This document shows positions 42,623-51,733 of a DNA stretch of 64,000 bases, piece after piece. Each line of letters starts with the position of its first letter. The stretch's first letter is position 1. Location: assembly GCA_035380245.1 (NCBI GenBank), contig DAOSXA010000001.1:998716-1062715 (forward strand), given 5' to 3'. Under the pieces are notes generated by a model. The model saw nothing but the letters and a program-made list of their open reading frames with translations, ran no database searches and had not been told where the DNA came from. The position numbers and the translations under genes are program-made. Source of the DNA: Candidatus Zixiibacteriota bacterium. Lineage in GTDB: Bacteria > Zixibacteria > MSB-5A5 > GN15 > FEB-12.

Positions 42623-43918
42623 CTATTGTCTCCGGACGTTCCCGTGACCGCTGTTGTTTACCACGGGCTTGCCGCGTTTAAAAACCCGACTGGCCAGGTT
42701 CACCCCGTAATGATATGGTAATTCGCGGTAATCTTCCATATCCCAAAGAGTTATGTCGGCCAGATAACCGGGAGTCAGTTGTCCGATCAAGTTGGTTCGA
42801 TTAAGGGCATGAGCGGCGTTGACCGTCACGGCCGAGATACATTCCGCCGCGGTGAGTTTCATCTGGAGTGTTGCCAGGGAAATGATGATCGATAAAGACT
42901 CCGTGAAACTCGATCCGGGATTACAATCGGTCGAAAGCGCTACTGCCACACCGGCCTCGATCATTTTACGCGCCGGGGCGTATTGCTTGCCGGCCAGCGA
43001 GAAAGTGGTGCCGGGCAGAAGTACCGCAGCCGTACCGGCTTTGGCCATTGCCTTGATTCCGGCATCGGAGATATAAACGATATGGTCGGCTGAAACCGCA
43101 CCCAGTTCGGCCGCCAGTTCGGCGCCGCCGGTGGAAGCGAGTTCATCGGCATGGAATTTCAAAGCCAGACCGGCCTTTTTGGCTGCCGACTGGATTTTCC
43201 GCGATTGCTCGATATCGAAAACACCTTCCTCGCAGAATATGTCGCAGAATTCGGCGAGGTTGCTTTTCACTACCGCCGGGATCATCTCGTTGATCAAGAG
43301 ATCGACATAATCATCCGGGTTGTCCCGATATTCATCGGGGACTTCGTGCGCCCCAAGGAAAGTCGGGACTAAGTCCATCGGATGCGATTCATTCACCTCG
43401 CGGATCACTTCGAGCTGCTTGATCTCGGACTCGGTCGATAATCCGTATCCGGATTTGGCTTCAACGGTGGTGGTGCCGTGAGCGAGCATGATATCGAGGC
43501 GTTTGCGAGTGTTCTGGATAAGGATATCTTTTGGGGTTTCACGAAGATCCCGGACCGAGGCGCGAATACCGCCGCCCGCCCGGGCGATTTCCATGTAGGT
43601 TTTTCCCTGAATTCGCATTTCGAATTCTTTTTCGCGAGTGCGGGAGAAAACCGGGTGGGTGTGTGGGTCAATAAAACCGGGGGTAACGACTCGGCCGTCG
43701 GCGTCGACCACCGTACAGCCCTCGGCCAGCGGTGTGTTGCCGGCTACTTTATCGGAGTCGCCGACCGCCAGGATCTCTTCACCGGCAACTGCAAGAGCGC
43801 CGTCGGTGATCATGCCAAGGTCGTTCATGTCCTTGCCCAATCGTGGAACAGGACCATCCATGGTTATAAGTTGACCGATATTCTTGATTAATAGAGTAGC
43901 TTTTTTTTCAGGAGGCAT
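42623..43918 (-). CDS. hutI: Imidazolonepropionase (histidine degradation)
   Basis: This 431-residue amidohydrolase opens imidazolonepropionate to formiminoglutamate, step three of histidine breakdown. Signature elements are the metal site DPHTHPVFSRTREKEFEMR with GGGIRASV, the His in LKFHADELASTGGAELAAE, and ALSTDCNPGSSFTESL near the C-terminus. Length fits the family. The start at 43918 has no good ribosome site; an internal Met could be used instead. hutU lies 420 bases upstream on the same strand. Confidence 0.95.
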   Translation of the reverse strand: MPPEKKATLLIKNIGQLITMDGPVPRLGKDMNDLGMITDGALAVAGEEILAVGDSDKVAGNTPLAEGCTVVDADGRVVTPGFIDPHTHPVFSRTREKEFEMRIQGKTYMEIARAGGGIRASVRDLRETPKDILIQNTRKRLDIMLAHGTTTVEAKSGYGLSTESEIKQLEVIREVNESHPMDLVPTFLGAHEVPDEYRDNPDDYVDLLINEMIPAVVKSNLAEFCDIFCEEGVFDIEQSRKIQSAAKKAGLALKFHADELASTGGAELAAELGAVSADHIVYISDAGIKAMAKAGTAAVLLPGTTFSLAGKQYAPARKMIEAGVAVALSTDCNPGSSFTESLSIIISLATLQMKLTAAECISAVTVNAAHALNRTNLIGQLTPGYLADITLWDMEDYRELPYHYGVNLASRVFKRGKPVVNNSGHGNVRRQ

Positions 43919-44134
43919 AGCGCAGTTACACCAGAATGCTTAGGTCTTCAGGTTCATACGTTACATCAGAAACAACCGCATCAATCTAACAAGGGAATCC
44001 GGAAAAAGCAACTGTCCGAGGAAGGTTGTGTAAATCTTGTGAGGTGATGGGTTACGAAAGAAGTGTTGAATAATTGTAAGAATTAGTTACATCACCGAAC
44101 AGCCGTCCAAAAAGCTGTGGTAGTAACGAAAAAG

Positions 44135-44282
44135 CGTGTTGAAAAACTTCTTCTGCGGCGGAGACAAGCCCCGCTGCTACGCGTTAAAGGACCCTAACCT
44201 CGCGTAGCGGGCAGCCTTGTGTCGCCCGCATTACAGTTGTGTTTTATTGAATATCCGAATGTATGACTTTTTCAACAGTCCC
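44135..44282 (+). repeat. MITE-like palindromic repeat, copy D
   Basis: About 148 bp, same orientation as copies A and B. It starts CGTGTTGAAAAACTT and ends GACTTTTTCAACAGTCC, with the core GCGGCGGAGACAAGCCCCGC / GCGTAGCGGGCAGCCTTGTGTCGCC. It is inserted just after the hutU terminator (downstream of hutU). Confidence 0.85.
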
Positions 44283-44313
44283 GAAAAAGGCCGCCCGGGG
44301 GCGGCCTTTTTTC
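44283..44313 (-). terminator. Terminator of hutU (also reads on plus strand)
   Basis: GGCCGCC pairs with GGCGGCC around CGGG, with AAAAA on one side and TTTTTT on the other, so it can act in both directions. It lies 25 bases after the hutU stop. Confidence 0.88.
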
Positions 44314-44337
44314 TTAATGCCTGATTATATATCCCGT

Positions 44338-46008
44338 TCAGTCGCGCTGATGCGGATTCATCGGGATCTTGATTTTGGCTTTTTTGGCGAATTTAATCGC
44401 TTCACCGTAACCCGCATCGACATGGCGGGCCACGCCGATCCCCGGGTCGTTGGTCAGGACGCGGTTGAGACGGAGCGCCATTTCCTTGGTGCCGTCGGCC
44501 ACGATCACCTGCCCGGCATGGATGGCGTTGCCGATGCCTACGCCGCCGCCGTGGTGGATCGACACCCACGATGCGCCCGAAATAGCGTTCAGCAGGCCGT
44601 TGAGCAGGGGCCAGTCGGCGATGGCATCGGAGCCGTCGATCATTCCCTCTGTCTCGCGATAGGGGGATGCGACCGAACCGCAGTCGAGATGATCGCGCCC
44701 GATAACGATCGGAGCGGAGATCTTGCCCTGCTTGATGTAAGTGTTCATGATATCGCCAAAACGCGCCCGTTCACCGTAGCCAAGCCAGCAGATGCGAGCC
44801 GGAAGACCCTGGAAGGGGATTCTTTCGCGAGCCATTTTGATCCAGCGCATCAGCAGAGCATTGTCCTTGAACTCACGCATTACGATATCGTCGGTTACGG
44901 CGATATCTTTGGGGTCGCCCGAAAGCGCCGCCCAGCGGAAAGGTCCACGGCCTTCACAGAAAAGCGGACGGACATAGGCCGGAACGAAACCGGGGAAGGA
45001 AAAAGCGTTGGTGAGGCCGCCGGTCTGGGCTTGACCACGGAGGTTGTTGCCGTAGTCGAACACGATCGAACCGGCTTTCTGGAATTTGATCATGGCGTCG
45101 CAATGTTTCACCATCGAATCGTACGAGCGCTTGATATAGCTCTTGGGATCTTTTTTGCGGAGGCGGTTGGCCTCGACCATGGTGAGGCCCTCGGGGATGT
45201 ATCCGTTCAGTTCATCGTGAGCGGAAGTCTGATCGGTGACGATATCCGGCACGATACCGCGGCGGAAAATCTCCGGGTAAATTTCAGCACAGTTGCCCAC
45301 CAGGCCGATCGAGATCGGCTCACGTTTTTTGGTGTGTTCTTTGATCAGGGCAATCGCCTTGTCGAGGCTCTTGACCTTGACATCACAGAAGCCCTGTTTC
45401 ATGCGGCGGGTGATGCGCTGTTCGTCGACTTCGACAACCAGAATCGACGCTCCCGACATCGTCCCGGCGAGCGGCTGGGCGCCGCCCATACCGCCCATGC
45501 CGCCGGTGAGGATCCAGCGGTTGGAGAGGTCCCCGCCGAAATGCTGGTTGGCGACGGCGGCGAAAGTTTCGTAAGTGCCCTGGATAATCCCCTGAGCGCC
45601 GATATAAATCCACGAACCGGCGGTCATCTGGCCGAACATGATCAGGCCGAGTTTGTCGAACTGACGGAATTTTTCCCAGGTGGCCCATCTTGGGACAATG
45701 TGGCTGTTGGCGATTAGCACGCGCGGGGCATGTTCATGGGTGCGGAAAATTCCGACTGGTTTTCCGGACTGCACCAGCAGCGTTTCGTCGTTTTCGAGGC
45801 TCTTGAGTGATTTCACGATTGCCGCATAGCAGTCCCAGTTGCGAGCGGCTTTGCCGGAACCGCCGTAGATGATCAGCTCATCCGGTTTCTCGGCGACCTC
45901 GGGATCGAGGTTGTTGTTAAGCATGCGTAAAGCGGCTTCCTGATGCCAGCTCTTGCATGAGATTTTTGTCCCGCGCGGGGCGCGGCATTTTTTCGGCTTA
46001 GTCGGCAT
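44338..46008 (-). CDS. hutU: Urocanate hydratase (histidine degradation)
   Basis: This 556-residue NAD-dependent enzyme converts urocanate to imidazolonepropionate, step two of histidine breakdown. It shows GGSGKAARNWDCY near the start, the nucleotide-binding GGMGGMGGAQPLAGTMSGA, the active-site Cys region ARICWLGYGERARFG, and the C-terminal SIHHGGGVGIGNAIHAGQV. Length is full. The histidine ammonia-lyase and later hut genes are not in the window. It is divergent from the dockerin protein gene at 46187. Confidence 0.96.
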   Translation of the reverse strand: MPTKPKKCRAPRGTKISCKSWHQEAALRMLNNNLDPEVAEKPDELIIYGGSGKAARNWDCYAAIVKSLKSLENDETLLVQSGKPVGIFRTHEHAPRVLIANSHIVPRWATWEKFRQFDKLGLIMFGQMTAGSWIYIGAQGIIQGTYETFAAVANQHFGGDLSNRWILTGGMGGMGGAQPLAGTMSGASILVVEVDEQRITRRMKQGFCDVKVKSLDKAIALIKEHTKKREPISIGLVGNCAEIYPEIFRRGIVPDIVTDQTSAHDELNGYIPEGLTMVEANRLRKKDPKSYIKRSYDSMVKHCDAMIKFQKAGSIVFDYGNNLRGQAQTGGLTNAFSFPGFVPAYVRPLFCEGRGPFRWAALSGDPKDIAVTDDIVMREFKDNALLMRWIKMARERIPFQGLPARICWLGYGERARFGDIMNTYIKQGKISAPIVIGRDHLDCGSVASPYRETEGMIDGSDAIADWPLLNGLLNAISGASWVSIHHGGGVGIGNAIHAGQVIVADGTKEMALRLNRVLTNDPGIGVARHVDAGYGEAIKFAKKAKIKIPMNPHQRD

Positions 46009-46186
46009 GTATTTTGACTCCCATGTTCAGTATCATATTCCTGTGGGAGAATATAGCTTTCCTTATCGGCGAGCGCAAGTGGGGGGAAGAGGCCTTGACG
46101 AATAGAACAAAACGGGTATTTTATGTAAAATCATCGGAACCGACAGATCGTGTCATGTACTGTCCGCAGGACGGGAGGTTCGTTTC

Positions 46187-48577
46187 ATGAAAGTATTAAC
46201 GGTTGTGCTCACAATCACATTCCTGGCGGTTGCCGTTGTCGCGATGCCGCCGAGTGCGAATGATGACCGTTCCGGCGATATGGGATCGCCGAGTCCGACA
46301 ATAACCGACAACAGTTGCTATATCACGACCGACAACATTCTGATGTTTGTCACCAATCACGGCAATTTTGGTCGCGATGTAAGCGGGACCTTTGGATATG
46401 ATGCCGGTACTTTCTACCCGTTTCGAACGGTAGAAGATATCACCGGCGGTCTCCTCACTACTTATGTGCTTTATGCCGCTGGTCCCTGGCTGGGTGGGTT
46501 GGTTGACGGTCAACTGCGAATAGCGATTGCAGAATACGATGACGAATACGTCCCGGGACCGATGAACGTACAGACAGGTAGTGTTGGAGGTATCCCCGTT
46601 TATACCTTCGATCCCGACTGCTGGTGGATGACGGATTATCGGGTTTATCACCTTTACAGTGACAGTCTGGCCGAAAATCCCAACCAGGATTATAACGAGT
46701 GGCCGGTATCTCAGGGAGCTCCGGTCACGGCAAGCGGCGCCCCGGCGTTCCGCGGCGATGAGATGTTGTGGACGGTGTTCAACGATGCCAATCCCGATCA
46801 ACACCAAAACAATGCCGGTGAAACCGACCCGTTGGGCATTGAGATAAGGATGACCGCCTGGGCTGAAGCCGGCAGCGGGGATGATCTCGCCGTAATCGGC
46901 GGTGTGGCGGAGGCGGTTAATTCCAATCCGGCCGGTCTTGGAGAAGTCAACGTAGCCGTGGTTGATCCCTCGGCCGTAACCGGTCACGACTATATCGTGG
47001 TGTTCGAGCCTGATCCTATCGTTGACGTTGTTTGGCATGTGATAGACGTGACCTCGGGTGTGGCGGTGGTGTCGAATCAGACCAACCAGTCGGGACAGGG
47101 GGACTACCCGACTTTTGACGGCCTCACTATTCAAGTTATTGGCCCCAAACCCGGCGTTATTGCCATCGATGAAATTGCCAACGCCGATGGTCCGCTGGAG
47201 CCGCCCGACAACGTCATGTATTCGTCCAATTCTACGCGTGATTGGTATATCACCTCGGATGAACGGGCGGATTTCAGCCGCATGAACTGGCGCGGCCTGA
47301 TGACCGACGAAGACTACGAGTTGAGATTCACCGCAGCCGGTTCGCAGTACTACGACTGGGACACCGACGAGCTGATGCTTGGCCGAGCGCCGTTCGAGGC
47401 CTGGAACATCGGCACCGACACACCCAACGATCCGAGTGACGACATACGCTTGAATTTCTTCATCATCGATGATGATTGGAGCGGTGACTGGAGCTACGGC
47501 GATCGTCTCTACCTGTGCGAACACCCTTACGAGGAGCCGGCGCCCAATCCGGCGGATTATGTCTGGCCCGATGATTTCAAGATTGGGCGCATTGTCTTCA
47601 ATGACAATTCGGGGATGACCGATCATCCGGACGAGGGAACGATAGTCCGGTTCGAATGCAAGATAGATTCACTGAACCGACCGGTCGATACTTTCAGCTT
47701 CAGCGTACCGGAACCGCAGACGTATGAAACCGGCGGCCACGGTAATATCATACACATCGCTTACAAGTTGTACAACAAGGGCGGAAATGACATTCAAAAC
47801 TGTTATTTTTCGCTTTGGACCGATCCCGACGTGGGTGATTACACCGAGGACCTGGTTGGCTGTGACAGCACTAGGAATATCGGTTATTGCTATAACGGCA
47901 CTGATTTCGACAACAAGTTCGGGCATTTTGGACCGGCGATTGGATTCGAAATCATTCATGGACCGCTGGTTCCTTCGCCGTCCGATACCGCTGTTTTCGA
48001 CGGAGCAAAAGTGCCCGACTATCGCAATTTGGGCATGACCGCCTTTACGAAATATATCAACGGCACCGACCCCAACAGCGCTATCGAGTCGTACAACTAC
48101 ATGCGGGGACTGACGGCCGATGGAAATCCATACAGTTACGGAGGGAACGTCACGACTTACATGATTTCCGGAGACCCGACAACGGGTACCGGTGATCTCG
48201 ATTCCGACCCGGCCGATCGTCGCATGATGCTCTCGTGCGGCCCGTTCGATTTCGCTCCGGGAGACAGCCAGTACGTCGAGGTTAAGATGGTCGTTGGCCA
48301 GGGGGAGGATCGGTTGTCCTCGATAACTCGCATGAAGGAGATGCTGGATTATTGCTGTCTGCTTCGCGGCGACTTCACGCATGATGCTATTCCTTCGTTG
48401 GATATCTCCGACCTGGTGCGGTTGGTCGATTATATCTTCAGAGGTGGGACGGCGGCCGAATGTGCGGAAGAGGCCGATGTCAACGCCGACGGCGGCGAGG
48501 CGCCGGATATATCGGACATCGTTTATTTCGTACATTACATATTCCTCGGTGGCCCGGCGCCGGTAGAGTGTCCATAA
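46187..48577 (+). CDS. Large secreted protein with C-terminal dockerin pair, unknown function
   Basis: This 796-residue exported protein has a signal peptide (KVLTVVLTITFLAVAVVAM). It then has a long beta-rich part with many Asp, Asn and Tyr residues (MFVTNHGNFGRDVSGTFGYD near the start, GHGNIIHIAYKLYNKGGNDI in the middle). It ends with two dockerin-like repeats (RGDFTHDAIPSLDISDLVRL, then VDYIFRGGT; and DISDIVYFVHYIFLGGPAP). I recognise no catalytic domain. Proteins of this shape are common in candidate FCB phyla and may be surface or extracellular structural proteins. A strong terminator follows. Confidence 0.85.
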   Translation: MKVLTVVLTITFLAVAVVAMPPSANDDRSGDMGSPSPTITDNSCYITTDNILMFVTNHGNFGRDVSGTFGYDAGTFYPFRTVEDITGGLLTTYVLYAAGPWLGGLVDGQLRIAIAEYDDEYVPGPMNVQTGSVGGIPVYTFDPDCWWMTDYRVYHLYSDSLAENPNQDYNEWPVSQGAPVTASGAPAFRGDEMLWTVFNDANPDQHQNNAGETDPLGIEIRMTAWAEAGSGDDLAVIGGVAEAVNSNPAGLGEVNVAVVDPSAVTGHDYIVVFEPDPIVDVVWHVIDVTSGVAVVSNQTNQSGQGDYPTFDGLTIQVIGPKPGVIAIDEIANADGPLEPPDNVMYSSNSTRDWYITSDERADFSRMNWRGLMTDEDYELRFTAAGSQYYDWDTDELMLGRAPFEAWNIGTDTPNDPSDDIRLNFFIIDDDWSGDWSYGDRLYLCEHPYEEPAPNPADYVWPDDFKIGRIVFNDNSGMTDHPDEGTIVRFECKIDSLNRPVDTFSFSVPEPQTYETGGHGNIIHIAYKLYNKGGNDIQNCYFSLWTDPDVGDYTEDLVGCDSTRNIGYCYNGTDFDNKFGHFGPAIGFEIIHGPLVPSPSDTAVFDGAKVPDYRNLGMTAFTKYINGTDPNSAIESYNYMRGLTADGNPYSYGGNVTTYMISGDPTTGTGDLDSDPADRRMMLSCGPFDFAPGDSQYVEVKMVVGQGEDRLSSITRMKEMLDYCCLLRGDFTHDAIPSLDISDLVRLVDYIFRGGTAAECAEEADVNADGGEAPDISDIVYFVHYIFLGGPAPVECP

Positions 48578-48614
48578 GGTGAGGCGATGAGATCTTAATC
48601 TCGAATCGCAGTAA

Positions 48615-48654
48615 TATCGACCTGGCGGGATTTGTTTGATCCCGCCTTTTTATT
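48615..48654 (+). terminator. Terminator of the dockerin protein gene (duplicated sequence, copy 1)
   Basis: GGCGGGAT pairs with ATCCCGCC around TTGTTTG, followed by TTTTTATT. The 40 bases starting TATCGACCTGG are identical to 51192-51231. Confidence 0.9.
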
Positions 48655-48835
48655 ACGAGATATTTGATAAACGTGAAAATTGTCGTGCAGGTCTCGCCGG
48701 GACCTGCCGCGTGGTGCGATAACTCATAACCGTCGCAAGTCAGGTTGCTTGCAACCCGACACCTTGACTACTGATCAACGTTCCACCCAATGAATGGGAC
48801 GGCGACACTTGGTAATCCGGTAAGCCTATTTTGAT

Positions 48836-51040
48836 TCAACTCTTGCGTTCATAGCGCACCAGCCAGCGACGATAGAAAAGACGAGCGATCAGGAGCGTGA
48901 TCAAGTAGGCTAAAGCAATCGTTGCTATCCCCAGCGCCAGAATAGGACCGAGATTCCCTCCGTCATCAAGTTTGCAAGCCGATGTCGAAATTGTGATTAG
49001 GGGGGTGATGAAGGTGACTGCGGCCCCTAAGATGCGGCCAAAGCCGCCGTCGAGAGCTCGCCAAAGAACGGACAGCGCTGCTGTGGCCAGGCCCGTTGAG
49101 ATGGCCGTCAGGACTAAGGTATCATGCTTGCCGGTAAAGAAGAAAACAAGAAATCCGAAGAGCAGTCCGACCAGAAGATTGGCTACGAACAGCATCGCCG
49201 TTCGGCGGTAGGTCTTTCCGGCAATTGACGTAACCAGGGCGACTAGAACCGTCATCAAGGTGATTCCTATTATCGTCTGGGGTCCGTATTCGAACACGGT
49301 CGGTACGTCGTAGAAGAGTATGATCATTCCCATCTGACCTTGGCCGATGATATACAGTGCTCTTAGACTCAATGGTTTGTTCGTACTCAGCCTGATCGTG
49401 CCGTCGCCGCCGGGCCATGAGATGATCACGCTCTGTCGCCCGAAGGCCGGAGCGCACAGCAGTCCCGATGGACCGATGAAACCTCGGGCGCGGCTGTCTT
49501 CTTTGTCGCCGGCAACGATTTTGGCCGACTGTATCTCCGTTGTGTCGAGAATGGTCATGGCAAGTGAATAATCCGTAAGTTCCTTCGGCCCGCGTACTTC
49601 AACACGATATATATCATCCTCCCGCGTGACCTGGCAAATATACGGACTCTCCTTGAATTGGCTAAGGAGAGGATCACCGATCAAAATAGAATGCGGCCAG
49701 TGGTCAATAGCATCGACTCGCCCGGAGCTTTGCAGGCGAGTGTGCTCACCGAGGGGGAAGTCGGGAGTGGAGCCGAGAAACGGATGCTCTGCGCCTGATT
49801 GGACTCCTCCCATTTCCATCGAGCCGACATAGGCTACCGCTCCAGCAGCAATAACACGAAGCGCGATGTTCCGGTCGATATCACTGCCGTTGATATCCCC
49901 GGTGTTGCATGACTCGGCAATGAAGATCAACGGCGGTAAGGGCGGCAGAGGTTGTTCGCCGGGCCAACTGCGATCGGTCAACTTCATCCCGGTCGCGGAT
50001 CCATGCGCGCCGATGAACACCCAGCTGGCGTCTTGAATCGCGGCGGTAAATGAGGCTGTTGTGAGACTGTCGCCTTTGATATTGGTGAATTGCAGGCGGC
50101 CATACCTTTTATGATCAATAAGCGGCGATACTCCCATGCCCGCCTGAACGGCACGGTCACGCCAGTCTCCCTTCAGGTTATGATAGGCAAAGGTCCTGGC
50201 CAGCAAAAAAGATAACTCGCTTTGGTTGCGGGCGGTCAGAATGCCGATCATCGGATCGTAGATCGCCGAAGAGGATGTGAAGCGGGCGGAATCATAGAGT
50301 TGTTTAACGTTTTCAACTGTGACTGTTTCCGGTGCGGTTACCCAACTCAAAGAATGTGGCCGTTTCACTCGCATCTCAGAGAGCGAGACAACCAATGTGG
50401 CTTTGTGCCAAGCGGCCGCGGACGCGGCGAGAAAAGCGAACGCATCAGCTTCGAACATAACCGCGTCTTCCGTGGCGACGAGCGAATTATAATGAGCAAG
50501 AATCTCAGACAGACCGCGTAGGACGATAGGTTGGGTATTGGACGAACCGGTTATCTCGACCTCTGCGCCAGCGTCGGAGTCGACAGTGTCGGACGAATCC
50601 ACAGGTATAATTTGGATATCAAGCGGACAATCCATTGCCGCCGCAAGTGCCGCCGCAACAGTTGCTGCAACATCGCCGCCACGGTATGTAATCCTTCTAC
50701 TACCTTCGGGCCAGGTCTTACGAATAATACCGTCAATAGTCTTGCCCGTAACGACAATCACCTCTCCGCCGTGAAGGCTGGCGAAATGACTTACTCCGGG
50801 ATCACCAGGTGTAAGACTGTCTCCGAACAAAATCGGTCGATAACGGTCGCCGTGGACGCTGACCGGGACGAGACGAAGATAATGCTCCGGCTGAGAGACG
50901 AGGTAAATAGGGGTGTTTGTCGAATCGCTTTGTGCTTCATCGACCGCATTAGCGGCGAAAGCAGACAGTAACAGAAAGGCGGTCATGGTCAGAGCACACG
51001 ACCACAGATACCTCAATGAGAATGTGTTCGCTGTTAGCAT
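48836..51040 (-). CDS. Membrane-anchored caspase-fold (C25/CHAT-like) protease
   Basis: This 734-residue protein has a signal peptide or first helix (about residues 12-33). An extracytoplasmic region of about 550 residues follows, then about five C-terminal membrane helices (about 575-725). The soluble part has a clan CD dyad: His346 in WVFIGAHGSATG and Cys378 in LIFIAESCNTG, followed by ALRVIAAGAVAYVGSMEMGG, as in gingipain-type C25 and CHAT proteases. This fusion of an exported caspase fold with a polytopic tail is not one I recognise. The active site should face the periplasm. ATG at 51040 has GGGGAG upstream. It is divergent from the giant hybrid kinase. Confidence 0.8.
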   Translation of the reverse strand: MLTANTFSLRYLWSCALTMTAFLLLSAFAANAVDEAQSDSTNTPIYLVSQPEHYLRLVPVSVHGDRYRPILFGDSLTPGDPGVSHFASLHGGEVIVVTGKTIDGIIRKTWPEGSRRITYRGGDVAATVAAALAAAMDCPLDIQIIPVDSSDTVDSDAGAEVEITGSSNTQPIVLRGLSEILAHYNSLVATEDAVMFEADAFAFLAASAAAWHKATLVVSLSEMRVKRPHSLSWVTAPETVTVENVKQLYDSARFTSSSAIYDPMIGILTARNQSELSFLLARTFAYHNLKGDWRDRAVQAGMGVSPLIDHKRYGRLQFTNIKGDSLTTASFTAAIQDASWVFIGAHGSATGMKLTDRSWPGEQPLPPLPPLIFIAESCNTGDINGSDIDRNIALRVIAAGAVAYVGSMEMGGVQSGAEHPFLGSTPDFPLGEHTRLQSSGRVDAIDHWPHSILIGDPLLSQFKESPYICQVTREDDIYRVEVRGPKELTDYSLAMTILDTTEIQSAKIVAGDKEDSRARGFIGPSGLLCAPAFGRQSVIISWPGGDGTIRLSTNKPLSLRALYIIGQGQMGMIILFYDVPTVFEYGPQTIIGITLMTVLVALVTSIAGKTYRRTAMLFVANLLVGLLFGFLVFFFTGKHDTLVLTAISTGLATAALSVLWRALDGGFGRILGAAVTFITPLITISTSACKLDDGGNLGPILALGIATIALAYLITLLIARLFYRRWLVRYERKS

Positions 51041-51191
51041 ACCTGTAACTCCCCGTAATGAGATAGAATATGGTTTATCCTTAAGTCCAAGGAAGCCTAT
51101 TCACTCGATCTTGTCAAGGTTGGAGTCAATCTCAATAGTATGGGTTTGTTAACGGGGGAGCACTTCGTGGCAGACACAGGAGCAGACGAGG

Positions 51192-51231
51192 TATCGACCT
51201 GGCGGGATTTGTTTGATCCCGCCTTTTTATT
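51192..51231 (+). terminator. Orphan terminator, exact duplicate of 48615-48654
   Basis: The same 40 bases as the terminator of the dockerin gene, but no plus-strand gene ends here. It probably marks a duplication or a deleted gene. Confidence 0.8.
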
Positions 51232-51308
51232 TGCAATAGAAACCATCGGGCTTACCCGGCGTGTACGTTTAAAGCGAAGCATTGATTTAGGAGGAAGCAT
51301 AAAATAGA

Positions 51309-51334
51309 ATGTCACCTAGGAAAAGAGGTGACAT
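51309..51334 (+). promoter_or_regulatory. Hairpin holding a ribosome-site-like sequence
   Basis: ATGTCACCT pairs with AGGTGACAT around AGGAAAAG. The right arm contains GAGGTG, 8 bases before an ATG at 51339 that opens a 16-codon frame. No T run follows, so it is not an intrinsic terminator. Function unknown. Confidence 0.5.
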
Positions 51335-51635
51335 CTGATGAAACGCAGGGATATAAGGTCGCTATCCCACAGCTTTTACGAGTGCTAGTATCACATTGTG
51401 TTTATGCCAAAATACCGGAGTAGGGGTCTGGTAGATCAAGTAAGTAAGAGGAGAGGTGTATAATCCGTCAGGTCTGCAAGTGGAAGGGGTTGAGATATGG
51501 GAAGGTCACCTTTGCTCGGGCCACATCCATTTGGTATTGGTAATACCTCCGAAGTATTCGATATCGTATGCGATGTCAATCACCCAACAGCGCGGCGCTC
51601 GCATTCCCTTTCGATCAGGATAGCTACTGTTGTAA

Positions 51636-51665
51636 TTGACTTTCGCAGCCGATATTCCTTATTAA
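51636..51665 (+). promoter_or_regulatory. Candidate promoter of the hybrid kinase
   Basis: TTGACT (51636-51641) and TATTAA (51660-51665) are 18 bases apart and lie about 70 bases before the GTG start. Confidence 0.35.
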
Positions 51666-51733
51666 GAAAACAAGAGTACACGACTCCGTGGTCTGATATC
51701 AAGTTGTACAATTCGTAGCGGAAAGGTTGCTTA

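Larger units (their letters stand above)
43919..44337. other. Gap between hutI and hutU with repeat copy D
   Basis: No gene. The left half (43919-44134) is plain sequence. The right half holds repeat copy D and then the hutU terminator, so hutI probably has its own promoter in the left half, although I saw no clear one. Confidence 0.55.
51041..51733. other. Long gap upstream of the hybrid kinase gene
   Basis: About 690 bases without a credible gene. It holds the orphan terminator copy (51192-51231), a strong hairpin (51309-51334) before a 16-codon frame, and a candidate promoter (51636-51665). The kinase start codon is GTG at 51734. Confidence 0.55.

Noticed and set aside
44263..45717. A 484-codon open frame on the plus strand over hutU
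   Set aside because: It lies entirely opposite the well-conserved urocanate hydratase gene, has no ribosome site or family resemblance, and is explained by the codon bias of hutU.
46196..47626. A 476-codon open frame on the minus strand under the dockerin protein
   Set aside because: The sequence is rich in Arg, His, Ile and Val without domains, typical of antisense shadow; the plus strand encodes a signal peptide and dockerin repeats.
47669..48535. A 288-codon minus-strand frame in the same gene
   Set aside because: Antisense shadow of the dockerin protein gene, for the same reasons.
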